A stretch of 64,000 bases of DNA from Pseudosporangium ferrugineum (GTDB taxonomy: Bacteria; Actinomycetota; Actinomycetes; Mycobacteriales; Micromonosporaceae), in contig NZ_PVZG01000016.1 of assembly GCF_003002065.1 (NCBI RefSeq), positions 124,001-188,000 of the forward strand, given 5' to 3'. The notes below the pieces were generated by a model. It worked only from the letters and a program-made list of their open reading frames with translations, was not told where the DNA came from and searched no databases. Positions 32,779 through 41,465 of the stretch are shown here, piece after piece. The position numbers were made by a program, and so were the translations under genes. How positions within the stretch are numbered: the stretch's first letter is position 1; each line of letters starts with the position of its first letter.

Positions 32779-33906
32779 GTGCGCGTGACACAGGCCCGGG
32801 CGCTGCCGCAGACCGTGCTGCGCGAGGCCACCGATCGCCGGCTGCTGGACGAGACGATCCGGCAGGGCCGGACGACCCGCGCGGAGCTCGCCGACGTGAC
32901 CGGGTATTCGCGGCCGACCGTGTCGGAGGCGGTGCGGCGGCTGGTCGGCAGCGGGCTGCTCGACGCGACCGGGCTCAAGGAGACGGGCCGGCGCGGCCGG
33001 GTGGGCACCTTCTACTCGCTGGGCGCGCGGGCCGGGTGGGTGCTCGGGCTCGAGCTCGACCAGTCCGGGGTGCACGCGCGGTCGGCCGACCTCGCCGGGC
33101 GGACCCTCGGCGACCTGCGCCGCCCGCCGACCCCGCCGGGCGACCGGGACGCCCTGGTGGCCGGCGTACGGGCCGCGGTGGGCGCCGTGACCGGCGGCGA
33201 GGGGCCGTTGCGGGCGGTCGCGGTCTCCATCGCCAACCCGGTCGACCCGCTCACCCACCAGACGGTGCCGCTGGCGGGCACGCCGTTCCCCGAGGGCCTG
33301 CTGAGCCCGGGCGAGATGATCGGCGACCTGCTCCCGGCCCCGATCCTGGTCGACAACGACGTCAACCTCGCCGCGCTGGCCGAGCACCGCACCGGGCGGG
33401 CGGCCGGGGCGCCGAGCTTCGCGTACGTCTACGTGGGCGCCGGCCTCGGCGTCGGCCTCTACCTCGGCGACCAGCTGATCCGGGGTGCGCACGGGCTGGC
33501 GGGCGAGATCGGCTACCTCCCGGGCGTGAACGCACCCACCCTCGCCGGGGATCTGGCATCACGGGGGCTGGCGCGCTCGGACGCGCCGTCCAACGACGTG
33601 GCGGCGCTGCTGCGCGCGCTGGACGACGGCGACGAGCGGATCCTGACGGTGCTGGCCGACGCGGTGGGACGCGCGATCATCTCGGTGGCGGCGGTGGTGG
33701 ATCCGGCGCTGGTGCTGCTCGGCGGGCCGGTCGGCACGCACCCCGCGCTGCTGCCCCGGGTCCGGGCGGGGCTGGCGTTCCCCGGCCCGCTGGAGGTGGA
33801 GCACGGCACCCTCGGCACCGAAGCGGCCCTGACCGGCGCCCTCCACCTGGCCGTCGAGCACGCCCGGGCGGCAGCCGTCGCTAGCGGGCCAGGGACGCGA
33901 GGATGA
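32779..33906 (+). CDS. ROK family transcriptional regulator
   Basis: A 375-residue protein. A winged HTH (TTRAELADVTGYSRPTVSEAVRRLV, about residues 33-57) precedes a ROK domain with ALVDNDVNLAAL-like phosphate/sugar region (PILVDNDVNLAALAEHRTG), AGLGVGLYLGDQLIRGAHGLAGEIGY (the ROK signature region) and VVDPALVLLGGPVG. Compared with true sugar kinases of the family, the CxCGxxGC zinc cluster is not seen. Start GTG 32779 or GTG 32785. It is divergent from the DUF1479 gene, its likely target. The 3' end overlaps the convergent TetR gene by 26 bp. Confidence 0.88.
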   Translation: MRVTQARALPQTVLREATDRRLLDETIRQGRTTRAELADVTGYSRPTVSEAVRRLVGSGLLDATGLKETGRRGRVGTFYSLGARAGWVLGLELDQSGVHARSADLAGRTLGDLRRPPTPPGDRDALVAGVRAAVGAVTGGEGPLRAVAVSIANPVDPLTHQTVPLAGTPFPEGLLSPGEMIGDLLPAPILVDNDVNLAALAEHRTGRAAGAPSFAYVYVGAGLGVGLYLGDQLIRGAHGLAGEIGYLPGVNAPTLAGDLASRGLARSDAPSNDVAALLRALDDGDERILTVLADAVGRAIISVAAVVDPALVLLGGPVGTHPALLPRVRAGLAFPGPLEVEHGTLGTEAALTGALHLAVEHARAAAVASGPGTRG

Positions 33907-34468
33907 TCTCCCGGGCGGCGTGCAGGGTCGTCGCGAACGCCGCCGGGTCCCGGCCGAGGCGTTCGGCGCCCGAGCGCATGACTCCCGACAGCAGCTCCAC
34001 CGCGAGCTGCACGTCCCCCACGTCGCGGAACTCCCCGCGGGCGACGCCGTCCCGGACCACGCTCTGCACCTCGACCACGATCTCGTGGAACGGGGTGTCG
34101 GGGCCCTTCGGCAGGCGCGTGCCGGGGCGGAACATGAGCTGGAGCGACTGGTCGGTGAACGCCGCCAGCACCACCTCGATGATCTCCCCCAGCCGCACCG
34201 CGGCCGGCTCCGGCGAGCGGGCGGCGATCGCGGACACCCGCTCGACGGTGGGCCGGCCCGCCCGCCGGGTCAACGCCTGCACCAGCGCGGTCTTGTCCGT
34301 GGCGTAGTTGTACAGGGTGTTGCGCGCGAGCCCGGCCCGGGCGGCGATGTGGCCCATGGTGATGGCGTCGTAGTCGCGTTCGAGCAGCAGCTCCCGCATC
34401 GCTTCGGCGAGGTCGGCCCACACCATCTCGTGGTGCTCCCCGATGCTGGCTCCCCGGATCCGCGGCAT
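33881..34468 (-). CDS. TetR/AcrR family transcriptional regulator
   Basis: A 195-residue TetR repressor with HTH around residues 37-65 (MGHIAARAGLARNTLYNYATDKTALVQ). It lies 22 bp downstream of the SnoaL-like gene on the same strand, so the two form an operon. A perfect 17-bp palindrome at 34956-34972 sits in the operon promoter and is its probable operator, giving autorepression. The gene overlaps the end of the ROK gene by 26 bp. The inducer is unknown. Confidence 0.85.
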   Translation of the reverse strand: MPRIRGASIGEHHEMVWADLAEAMRELLLERDYDAITMGHIAARAGLARNTLYNYATDKTALVQALTRRAGRPTVERVSAIAARSPEPAAVRLGEIIEVVLAAFTDQSLQLMFRPGTRLPKGPDTPFHEIVVEVQSVVRDGVARGEFRDVGDVQLAVELLSGVMRSGAERLGRDPAAFATTLHAAREIILASLAR

Positions 34469-34490
34469 CCGATCATCCTCCCCCAGCCCG

Positions 34491-34940
34491 TCACCCCCGG
34501 GCGAGGGCGGCCACCAGATCCGCGTTCTCCTGGTGCGACGCGGTGAGCTTGACGCTGCTGAGCCGCCACCCGGCCGGCGTGCGTACCGCCCGGTTGTCGT
34601 AGAAGCCGATCACCAGCCAGCGGCGGGATCCCTCGCCGGGGAGCCAGTGCTCGGCACGGACGTGCGCGTGGATCGTCGCGCTGTCGCCGTCGAGCTCGAT
34701 GACGTGGCCGCTGATGACGTGGTGGGTCGCCACGAACGGCGCGAAGGCTCCGCGGAGCACGTCGACGTACTCGCCGAGCGGCATGGTCATGGGCGGGATC
34801 CCGGCCACGGACTCGAAGTCGAGCGCGACCGGATCGGTGAAGACCCGGCCCGGGAGCTCGGTGAATTCCTTCAGATCGGCGATGTCGGCATACCGGCTCA
34901 TCAGCTCGGTCAGCTCGGCGCGGTCACTGTACGCATCCAT
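34491..34940 (-). CDS. SnoaL-like (NTF2 fold) protein
   Basis: A 149-residue cone-shaped alpha+beta domain of the SnoaL_4 type: RAELTELMSRYADIADLKEF at the start, VATHHVISGHVIELDGDSATIHAHVRAEHW in the middle sheet and YDNRAVRTPAGWRLSSVKLT at the end. Family members are cyclases, hydratases or dehydratases on small hydrophobic substrates, or simple ligand binders. First gene of an operon with a TetR regulator. ATG 34940 follows GGAGGCG closely. The substrate cannot be predicted. Confidence 0.82.
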   Translation of the reverse strand: MDAYSDRAELTELMSRYADIADLKEFTELPGRVFTDPVALDFESVAGIPPMTMPLGEYVDVLRGAFAPFVATHHVISGHVIELDGDSATIHAHVRAEHWLPGEGSRRWLVIGFYDNRAVRTPAGWRLSSVKLTASHQENADLVAALARG

Positions 34941-34955
34941 CGGACGCCTCCTCTA

Positions 34956-34972
34956 TACGACAACTTGTCGTA
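34956..34972. promoter_or_regulatory. TetR operator (perfect palindrome)
   Basis: TACGACAA and TTGTCGTA flank a central C, a perfect 17-bp palindrome, 16 bp upstream of the SnoaL start and 50 bp from the cobF start. It is the strongest TetR-like site in the window and lies where the operon promoter should be. It could also affect cobF on the other side. Confidence 0.8.
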
Positions 34973-35022
34973 AAGATTACGACGCGGTGTATCGAAAAAT
35001 CAAGGGTGGCAGACTGCACGGC

Positions 35023-35775
35023 GTGCGGAAGATCTACGTCATCGGGATCGGGGCCGGCGACCCCGACCATCTGACCCTCCAGGCAGCCAAGGCGATCGGG
35101 CGGACCGACGTGTTCTTCCTGCTGGACAAGGGTGAGGTCAAGGACAGCATGATCGAGCTCCGGCGGCGGGTGCTCAAGGCGTACGGGAAACCCAGCCGCC
35201 GGATCGCCCAGGGCCGTGACCCGGACCGCGACCGCGCGCCGGCCGACTACGAGGGCACGATCGCCGACTGGCGGCGCCGCCGGTCCGAGGTGACCGAGGC
35301 GCTCATCCGGGAACACCTGCTCGACGACGAGACCGGCGGTTTCCTCGTCTGGGGCGACCCCTCGCTGTACGACTCGACGATCGCGATCCTCGACGAGATC
35401 CTGGCGCGCGGCGACACGCGCTTCGACTACGAGGTGGTCCCGGGCATCAGCAGCGTCTCCGCCCTGGCCGCCAAGCACCGGATCGGCGTGAACCGGGTCG
35501 GGCAGCCGTTCCAGGTCACGACCGGGCGGCGGCTCGCCGAGGAGTGGCCGGCGAACGTCGACGACGTCATCGTGATGCTCGACGCGCACCAGACCTTCGG
35601 TGCGGTGGACGCCAAGGACGTGGACATCTACTGGGGCGCGTACCTCGGCACCCCGGACGAGCTGCTGATCTCCGGGCCGCTCGCGGAGGTCGCCGACGAG
35701 ATCCGCCGGGTCCGTGCCGAGGCCCGCGCCCGGCACGGCTGGATCATGGACACCTACCTGCTGCGCCGGCGCTAG
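35023..35775 (+). CDS. cobF: Precorrin-6A synthase (deacetylating), C1 methyltransferase
   Basis: A 250-residue SAM-dependent tetrapyrrole methylase: YVIGIGAGDPDHLTLQAAKAI at the start, FLVWGDPSLYDSTIAIL and YEVVPGISSVSALAA (the GDP and PGxSS segments of the fold). The segment FLLDKGEVKDSMIELRR is typical of CobF. It methylates C-1 of precorrin-5 and releases the acetyl group, giving precorrin-6A, in the aerobic cobalamin route. GTG 35023 has only a weak AAGGGTGG upstream. It meets cobN tail to tail, and their stops share one CTAG. The divergent SnoaL/TetR operon is apparently unrelated. Confidence 0.93.
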   Translation: MRKIYVIGIGAGDPDHLTLQAAKAIGRTDVFFLLDKGEVKDSMIELRRRVLKAYGKPSRRIAQGRDPDRDRAPADYEGTIADWRRRRSEVTEALIREHLLDDETGGFLVWGDPSLYDSTIAILDEILARGDTRFDYEVVPGISSVSALAAKHRIGVNRVGQPFQVTTGRRLAEEWPANVDDVIVMLDAHQTFGAVDAKDVDIYWGAYLGTPDELLISGPLAEVADEIRRVRAEARARHGWIMDTYLLRRR

Positions 35776-38700
35776 TCGCCGCCCTCCAAATCGCCCTCGG
35801 TCTCGAGGTAGACCTGCTGCAGGGCGGCGAGGGTGGCCGGGTCCGGCGTCTCCCAGAGCTTGCGGTCGGCCGCCTCCAGCAGGCGTTCCGTGATGCCGTG
35901 CAGCGCCCACGGGTTGGACTGGGTCATGAACTTCTGGTTCTCCGGGTCCAGCACGTAGGCCGCCGCGAGCTGCTCGTACATCCAGTCCGCGACCACGCCC
36001 GCGGTGGCGTCGTAGCCGAACAGGTAGTCGACCGTCGCGGCCAGCTCGAAGGCGCCCTTGTAGCCGTGCCGGCGCATCGCCGCGATCCAGCGGGGGTTCA
36101 CCACGCGGGCCCGGAAGATCCGGGCGGTCTCCTCGGTCAGGCTGCGGGTCCGCGTCGCGTCCGGGTTCGTGGAATCACCGATGTACGCGGCCGGCGCCCG
36201 CCCCGTCAGCGCCCGTACGGTCGCGATCATGCCGCCGTGATACTGGAAGTAGTCGTCGGAGTCGGCGATGTCGTGCTCGCGGGTGTCGATGTTCTTCGCC
36301 GCCACCTCGATGCGCCGGTACGCCGTCTCCATGTCCCCGCGCGCCTCGACGCCGTCCAGGTCGCGGCCGTACGCGAAGCCGCCCCAGACCGCGTACACCT
36401 CGGCGAGGTCCGCGTCGCCCCGCCAGTTGCGGCTGTCGATCAGCGGGAGGATGCCGGCACCGTACGCACCCGGCCGCGAGCCGAAGATCCGGGTGGTGGC
36501 CTGCCGCCAGGTCCGGCCCGCCTCGGCGTCGGCCGTGGCGTGGGCTCGCACGAAGTTCTGCTCCGGCGCCTCGTCCAGGCCCGCCACCAGCCCGAACGCG
36601 TCGTCGAGCAGGGCCACCACGTGCGGGAACGCGTCCCGGAAAAAGCCGGAGATGCGGACGGTCACGTCGATCCGCGGCCGGCCCAGCTCCGCCAGGTCGA
36701 TCGGCTCGATGCCGGTGACCCGCCGGGACGCGGGATCCCACACCGGACGGACGCCGAGCAGGGCGAGGATCTCGGCGATGTCGTCGCCCGCCGTACGCAT
36801 GGCGCTGGTCCCCCAGGCGGACAGCCCGACCGACCGCGGCCAGTCGCCGTAGTCGTCGCGGTAGCGCTTCAGCAGCGACTCCGCCATGGCCTGCCCGGTC
36901 TCCCAGGCGAGCGCGCTGGGGATGGCCTTCGGGTCGACGGAGTAGAAATTCCGCCCGGTCGGCAGCACGTTGATCAGCCCGCGCAGCGGCGACCCGCTCG
37001 GCCCGGCCGGCACGTAGCCGCCGTCGAGCGCGTGCAGCACGTTCGTCAGCTCGTCGGTGGTCCGCTCGAGCCGCGGCACGATCTCGGTGGCCGCGAACGC
37101 GAGCACGTCACGCACCCGGGGGTCGTCGGTGAGGTCCGGCACCTCGTGCGGCCAGCCCGCCTCCTCCATCGCCGTGACCAGGGCCCGCGCCTGCTCCTCG
37201 ACCGCGTCGGTCTCGGCGGTCGACGCGTCCTCGCGCAGCCCGAGCGCCTCCCGCAGCCCCGGCAGCGCGGCGACCTGACCGCCCCACATCTGGCGCGCGC
37301 GCAGCATGGCGAGCACCAGGTTGATCCGGGCCTCGCCGGCCGGGGCGGCGCCGAGCACGTGCAGGCCGTCGCGGATCTGCACGTCCTTGATCTCGCAGAG
37401 CCAGCCGTCCACGTGCAGGATGAACTCGTCGAACTCCTCGTCGCCGGGCCGGTTCGCCAGGCCCAGGTCGTGGTCCATCTTCGCGGCCTGGATCAGCGTC
37501 CAGATCTGCGCGCGGATGGCCGGGAGCTTCGCCGGGTCGAGGGTGGCGATGCTCGCGTGCTCGTCGAGGAGCTGCTCCAGGCGGGCGATGTCGCCGTACG
37601 ACTCGGCCCGCGCCATCGGCGGGATCAGGTGATCGACCAGGGTCGCGTGCGCCCGGCGCTTCGCCTGGGTCCCCTCCCCCGGGTCGTTGACCAGGAACGG
37701 ATAGATCAGCGGCAGGTCGCCCAGCGCCGCGTCGGTGCCGTCCGCCGCGGACATGCCCACGTTCTTGCCGGGCAGCCACTCCAGGTTGCCGTGCTTGCCG
37801 ACGTGGACGATCGCGTGCGCCCCGAAATCGTCGGCCAGCCATCGGTACGCGGCCAGATAGTGGTGGCTCGGCGGCAGGTCGGGATCGTGGTAGATGGCCA
37901 CCGGGTTGGCACCGAAGCCGCGCGGCGGCTGCACCATGACGACCGTGTTCTCGTCCCGCAGCGCGGCGAGCACGATGTCGCCGCCGTCCACGTAGAGCTC
38001 GCCGGGCGGCGGGCCCCAGTGCCGCTCCACGGACTCGCGCAGCTCCGGGTCGAGCGTCGCGAACCAGGCCGCATACCGGTCGCCGCTGATCCGTACGGTG
38101 TTGCCCTCGAGCTGCTCCTCCGTCAGCCAGTCGGGGTCCTGCCCGCCGGCCGCGATCAGCGCGTGGATGAGCGCGTCGCCGTCCTGCTCCGCGACGCCCG
38201 GGAACCGCCCGGTCCGGTAGCCGCGCTCGCCCAGCGCGGTGAGCAGGCGCACCGTCGACGCCGGGGTGTCCAGCCCCACCGCGTTACCGATCCGGGAATG
38301 CTTCGTCGGGTACGCCGACAGCATGATCACGATCCGCCGCTCGGCCGCCGGCACGTGCCGGAGCCGCGCGTGGGCCACGGCGATGCCGGCCACCCGGGAC
38401 GCGCGCTCGGCGTCGGCGACGTACACGGAAAGGCCGTCGGGGTCGATCTCCTTGAAGCTGAACGGGACGGTGATGATCCGGCCGTCGAACTCCGGGATGG
38501 CGACCTGCGTGGCGGCGTCCAGCGGGGACAGCCCGTCGTCGCTCGACTCCCACGCCGCGCGGCTACTGGTCAGGCACAGTCCTTGCAGGATCGGCACGTC
38601 GAGGCCGGCGAGCACCCCGACGTCCCACGCCTCGTCGTCACCGCCGGCGCCGGCCGTCGCGGGCCTCGTGCCGCCGGCGGCGAGCACGGTCACGACCAGG

Positions 38701-39314
38701 GCGTCCGCCTTGCGCAACTCGGCCAGCAGCTCCGCCGACGCCGTACGCAGCGACGCGGTGAAGATCGGCAGCGGCCGCCCACCCTTCGCCTCGATGGCCC
38801 GGCAGAGGGCCTCGACGAACGCCGTGTTGCCGGCCATGTGGTGGGCGCGGTAGTAGAGCACGGCCACGGTCGGCCCGTCGCCCGCGGTGTCGCGCTCGAG
38901 CAGCCCCCAGTCGGGTGCGGGCACGGGCGCCGCGAAGCCGTTGCCGGTCAGCAGGATCGTGTCCGACAGGAAGTCGTGGACGGCCGCGAGGTTGTCCGCC
39001 CCGCCGTACGCGAGGTAGCCGTGCGCCTCGGCCGCGACGCCGGCGGGCACGGTGGAGAGCTTCATCAGGTCGGCGTCGGGTGCCTGCTCGCCGCCCAGCA
39101 CGACGACCGGCACGGGCCCGGCGAGCAGCGCGTCGAGCCCCTCCTCCCAGGCCCGGCGCCCGCCGAGGATCCGGACGACGACGAGGTCGACCCCCTCGGT
39201 CAGGGCGGGCAGGTCGGCGACGGCGGTCCGGGCGGGGTTGCCCAGCCGCCACCGGCGGCCACTGGCCCGGGCGCTGAGCAGATCGGTGTCGGACGTCGAC
39301 AGCAGCAGGAACAC
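35772..39314 (-). CDS. cobN: Aerobic cobaltochelatase, CobN subunit
   Basis: An 1180-residue large chelatase subunit (usual length about 1200-1280). It has CobN/magnesium chelatase H-type segments such as MLSAYPTKHSRIGNAVGLDTP, HVGKHGNLEWLPGKNVGMS, GLINVLPTGRNFYSVDPKAIP and NPRWIAAMRRHGYKGAFE. With CobS and CobT (or ChlID-type partners, outside the window) it inserts Co2+ into hydrogenobyrinic acid a,c-diamide using ATP. GTG 39314 is chosen because GAGGGGAG lies about 5 bases upstream. A cobalamin riboswitch precedes it, so B12 should repress it. Its stop shares CTAG with the cobF stop. Confidence 0.96.
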   Translation of the reverse strand: MFLLLSTSDTDLLSARASGRRWRLGNPARTAVADLPALTEGVDLVVVRILGGRRAWEEGLDALLAGPVPVVVLGGEQAPDADLMKLSTVPAGVAAEAHGYLAYGGADNLAAVHDFLSDTILLTGNGFAAPVPAPDWGLLERDTAGDGPTVAVLYYRAHHMAGNTAFVEALCRAIEAKGGRPLPIFTASLRTASAELLAELRKADALVVTVLAAGGTRPATAGAGGDDEAWDVGVLAGLDVPILQGLCLTSSRAAWESSDDGLSPLDAATQVAIPEFDGRIITVPFSFKEIDPDGLSVYVADAERASRVAGIAVAHARLRHVPAAERRIVIMLSAYPTKHSRIGNAVGLDTPASTVRLLTALGERGYRTGRFPGVAEQDGDALIHALIAAGGQDPDWLTEEQLEGNTVRISGDRYAAWFATLDPELRESVERHWGPPPGELYVDGGDIVLAALRDENTVVMVQPPRGFGANPVAIYHDPDLPPSHHYLAAYRWLADDFGAHAIVHVGKHGNLEWLPGKNVGMSAADGTDAALGDLPLIYPFLVNDPGEGTQAKRRAHATLVDHLIPPMARAESYGDIARLEQLLDEHASIATLDPAKLPAIRAQIWTLIQAAKMDHDLGLANRPGDEEFDEFILHVDGWLCEIKDVQIRDGLHVLGAAPAGEARINLVLAMLRARQMWGGQVAALPGLREALGLREDASTAETDAVEEQARALVTAMEEAGWPHEVPDLTDDPRVRDVLAFAATEIVPRLERTTDELTNVLHALDGGYVPAGPSGSPLRGLINVLPTGRNFYSVDPKAIPSALAWETGQAMAESLLKRYRDDYGDWPRSVGLSAWGTSAMRTAGDDIAEILALLGVRPVWDPASRRVTGIEPIDLAELGRPRIDVTVRISGFFRDAFPHVVALLDDAFGLVAGLDEAPEQNFVRAHATADAEAGRTWRQATTRIFGSRPGAYGAGILPLIDSRNWRGDADLAEVYAVWGGFAYGRDLDGVEARGDMETAYRRIEVAAKNIDTREHDIADSDDYFQYHGGMIATVRALTGRAPAAYIGDSTNPDATRTRSLTEETARIFRARVVNPRWIAAMRRHGYKGAFELAATVDYLFGYDATAGVVADWMYEQLAAAYVLDPENQKFMTQSNPWALHGITERLLEAADRKLWETPDPATLAALQQVYLETEGDLEGGD

Positions 39315-39320
39315 GGCTCT

Positions 39321-39372
39321 CCCCTCGGGGGCTGAAATGACCCGCGGCGGAAAACCGAGGGCAACCCGAGGG
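39321..39372 (-). promoter_or_regulatory. Ribosome-binding-site sequestering region of cobN
   Basis: On the minus strand two CCCTCGG segments (complements of 39365-39372 and 39355-39361) can pair with CCCGAGGGG (complement of 39321-39329), which holds the cobN ribosome binding site. This is an expression platform for translational control by the adjacent riboswitch. Confidence 0.65.
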
Positions 39373-39379
39373 ACCCGGG

Positions 39380-39512
39380 TCGAAGGAATCACGGCGACCG
39401 GAGTTCCTGGCTCCCGGGCCTGAGACAAAGACCCGGTGACAGTGGCGGGACCGCGCCGGATTCGCACCGGCTTCCTCCGCGGCGTCGCCGCACGTGGACT
39501 CCTACTCTGCCG
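39380..39512 (-). ncRNA. Cobalamin riboswitch (AdoCbl aptamer)
   Basis: The minus strand carries the conserved aptamer elements in order: GGAAGCCGGTGCGAATCCGG (39474-39455), the adjoining GCGGTCCCGCCACTGT (39454-39439), and the B12 box AGCCAGGAACTC (complement of 39401-39412). The outer boundaries are approximate. It lies 65-200 bp upstream of cobN and should shut it off when adenosylcobalamin is abundant. Confidence 0.95.
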
Positions 39513-39604
39513 ACCGCGCGAGCCCGCGTCAACGTGAGACCCGAGGTGTGACGATGCCGACCGGGCCCGGGAAAGTGCCGGGGCCGATCCGTAGTATCCG
39601 GGCC

Positions 39605-40846
39605 GTGTCCTCCCCCCTCGCCCGTCCCGCCGCCGGGCCGGCCGGCCCCCCGGTGGCCGCCCGGGCCGAGGCCGACGCGTGTCCCGGCGCGCTGCGGCTG
39701 CACGACGCCGCCGACGGCCCGCTGGCCCGGATCCGCATCCCCGGCGGGCGCCTCACCGGCGCCCGGATCGCGGCCCTGCGCGGCCTGGCGCGCGAGTGGG
39801 GCGACGGCCACGCCGAGCTGACCAGCCGGGCGAATCTCCAGCTCCGGGCGCTGCGCGGGGCCCCGCCGGCCGAGCTCGCCGAGCGGCTGGCGGCGGCCGG
39901 CCTGCTGCCGTCGGCGACCCACGAGCTGGTCCGCAACATCGCCGGCTCCCCGCTGCTCGGCGACCCCGCCCCGGTCACCGCGCTGGACGCGGCGCTGTGC
40001 GCGGATCCCGCCCTGGCCGCCCTGCCCGGCCGCTTCCTCTTCGCGATCGACGACGGCAGCGGCGACGTGGCGTTCTCCGCCGACGTGGCGTCGCTGCCGT
40101 CCGGCGCGATCCTGTTCGCCGGCCGTGACCTGGGCCTGCGGGTGCCCGCCGGCGCGGCGGCCGGCGCGCTGCTGACGGCGGCCCACGCCTTCCTCCGGCT
40201 GGCCGGGCAGGACGTGGCCGCGGGCCGGCGCCGGCCGTGGCGGGTGCGGGAGCTGGCCGACGGTCCCGCCCGCATGGCGGCGGAGACGGCCGCGGCGCTC
40301 GGCATCGCCCCGGGCGAGCCCGATCCGTCGCTCCGCCGGCCACCCCTGCGCGAGCCGATCGGCATCGTCGGGTCCGGCGCCCGCGTGGCCGTGGGTGCCC
40401 TGGTGCCGCTCGGCCGGCTCGGCGACGCCGCGCTGCGGGCGCTGGAGTCCGCCCCCGAGCTGGTGATCACGCCGTGGCGGGGCGTGGTCGTGCCGGAGCT
40501 GACCCCGCCGGAGGCGCGGGCCTGGGTGCGTACCCTCGCCGGGGCCGGTCTGGACGTGAGCCCCGGCTCCCGGTGGGCCGGGGTGACCGCCTGCGCCGGA
40601 CGGCCGGGGTGCGCGAAGTCGCTGGCGGACGTACGGTCGGATGCCGACGCGGCGACCCGGGCCGGTTCGGGGCTGCCGGTGCACTGGGTCGGCTGTGCCC
40701 GCGGGTGCGGGAGCCCGGCCGGGCCGCACGTGCGCGTCGAGGCCACCGGCTCCGGCTACGCCGTGGGAACAGTGGATCGACCGCCGGGCCGTCCCGTGCC
40801 GGTCGGCGAGGTGGCGGCGGCGGTCGCCGTCCTGAGGAAGGGCTGA
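39605..40846 (+). CDS. cobG: Precorrin-3B synthase
   Basis: A 413-residue protein of the nitrite/sulfite reductase ferredoxin-like family. The iron-sulfur cysteines are Cys330-x5-Cys336 and Cys364-x3-Cys368 ([11 protein letters not shown] and GCARGCGSP), and the N-terminal half has [10 protein letters not shown]. CobG oxidises precorrin-3A with O2 to the gamma-lactone precorrin-3B, the oxygen-dependent step that defines the aerobic route. GTG 39605 lies 7 bases after TAGTAT, so the mRNA is probably leaderless; ATG 39554 is an alternative. It leads the cobG-cobH-cobIJ operon. The gap to the riboswitch is shared with cobN. Confidence 0.93.
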   Translation: MSSPLARPAAGPAGPPVAARAEADACPGALRLHDAADGPLARIRIPGGRLTGARIAALRGLAREWGDGHAELTSRANLQLRALRGAPPAELAERLAAAGLLPSATHELVRNIAGSPLLGDPAPVTALDAALCADPALAALPGRFLFAIDDGSGDVAFSADVASLPSGAILFAGRDLGLRVPAGAAAGALLTAAHAFLRLAGQDVAAGRRRPWRVRELADGPARMAAETAAALGIAPGEPDPSLRRPPLREPIGIVGSGARVAVGALVPLGRLGDAALRALESAPELVITPWRGVVVPELTPPEARAWVRTLAGAGLDVSPGSRWAGVTACAGRPGCAKSLADVRSDADAATRAGSGLPVHWVGCARGCGSPAGPHVRVEATGSGYAVGTVDRPPGRPVPVGEVAAAVAVLRKG

Positions 40847-40847
40847 G

Positions 40848-41465
40848 ATGGAATACGTGCGCGACGGCGCGGAGATCTACCGGCGGTCGTTCGCGACCAT
40901 CCGGGCCGAGGCCGACCTGTCCGGGCTGCCCGCGGACGTCGCCCGGGTCGCCGTACGCATGATCCACGCCTGTGGAATGGTCGATCTGGCCGGCGACGTC
41001 GGGCACAGTCCGAACGTCGTGACCGCCGCGCGCAAGGCCCTGCTGGGCGGCGCGCCGGTCCTGTGCGACGCCGAGATGGTGGCGTCCGGGGTGACCCGCA
41101 AGCGCCTGCCCGCGGGCAACGAGGTGGTGTGCACGCTGCGCGACCCGCGGGTGCCGGGCCTGGCCGCCGCGATCGGCAACACCCGCAGCGCCGCCGCCCT
41201 GGACCTGTGGGGCGACCGGCTCGGCGGCGCCGTCGTGGCCATCGGCAACGCGCCGACCGCCCTGTTCCGGCTGCTCGAGATGGTGGCGGCCGGCGCGCCC
41301 CGGCCCGCGGCGGTGATCGGCATCCCGGTCGGCTTCATCGGCGCGGCCGAGTCGAAGGACGCGCTGGCGGCGTCCGATCTGGAGTATCTGATCGTCCGCG
41401 GGCGCCGGGGCGGCAGCGCGATCACGGCGGCGGCGGTCAACGCGCTCGCCTCGGAGGAGGAGTGA
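40848..41465 (+). CDS. cobH: Precorrin-8X methylmutase
   Basis: A 205-residue CobH/CbiC enzyme. Key segments are [16 protein letters not shown] (with the catalytic histidine near residue 43), [34 protein letters not shown] and [21 protein letters not shown]. It moves the C-11 methyl group to C-12, converting precorrin-8X to hydrogenobyrinic acid. ATG 40848 starts two bases after the cobG stop and its own stop overlaps the cobIJ start (TGATG), so the three are translationally linked. Confidence 0.95.
   Translation: MEYVRDGAEIYRRSFATIRAEADLSGLPADVARVAVRMIHACGMVDLAGDVGHSPNVVTAARKALLGGAPVLCDAEMVASGVTRKRLPAGNEVVCTLRDPRVPGLAAAIGNTRSAAALDLWGDRLGGAVVAIGNAPTALFRLLEMVAAGAPRPAAVIGIPVGFIGAAESKDALAASDLEYLIVRGRRGGSAITAAAVNALASEEE

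Noticed and set aside
35544-39335. A 1263-codon plus-strand frame opposite cobN
   Set aside because: A shadow of cobN. The cobN reading has full-length family motifs while this frame has low-complexity composition.
39513-39604. A second cobalamin riboswitch for cobG on the plus strand
   Set aside because: No B12 box or CCACTG-type core in the plus orientation, and the cobG promoter appears leaderless.
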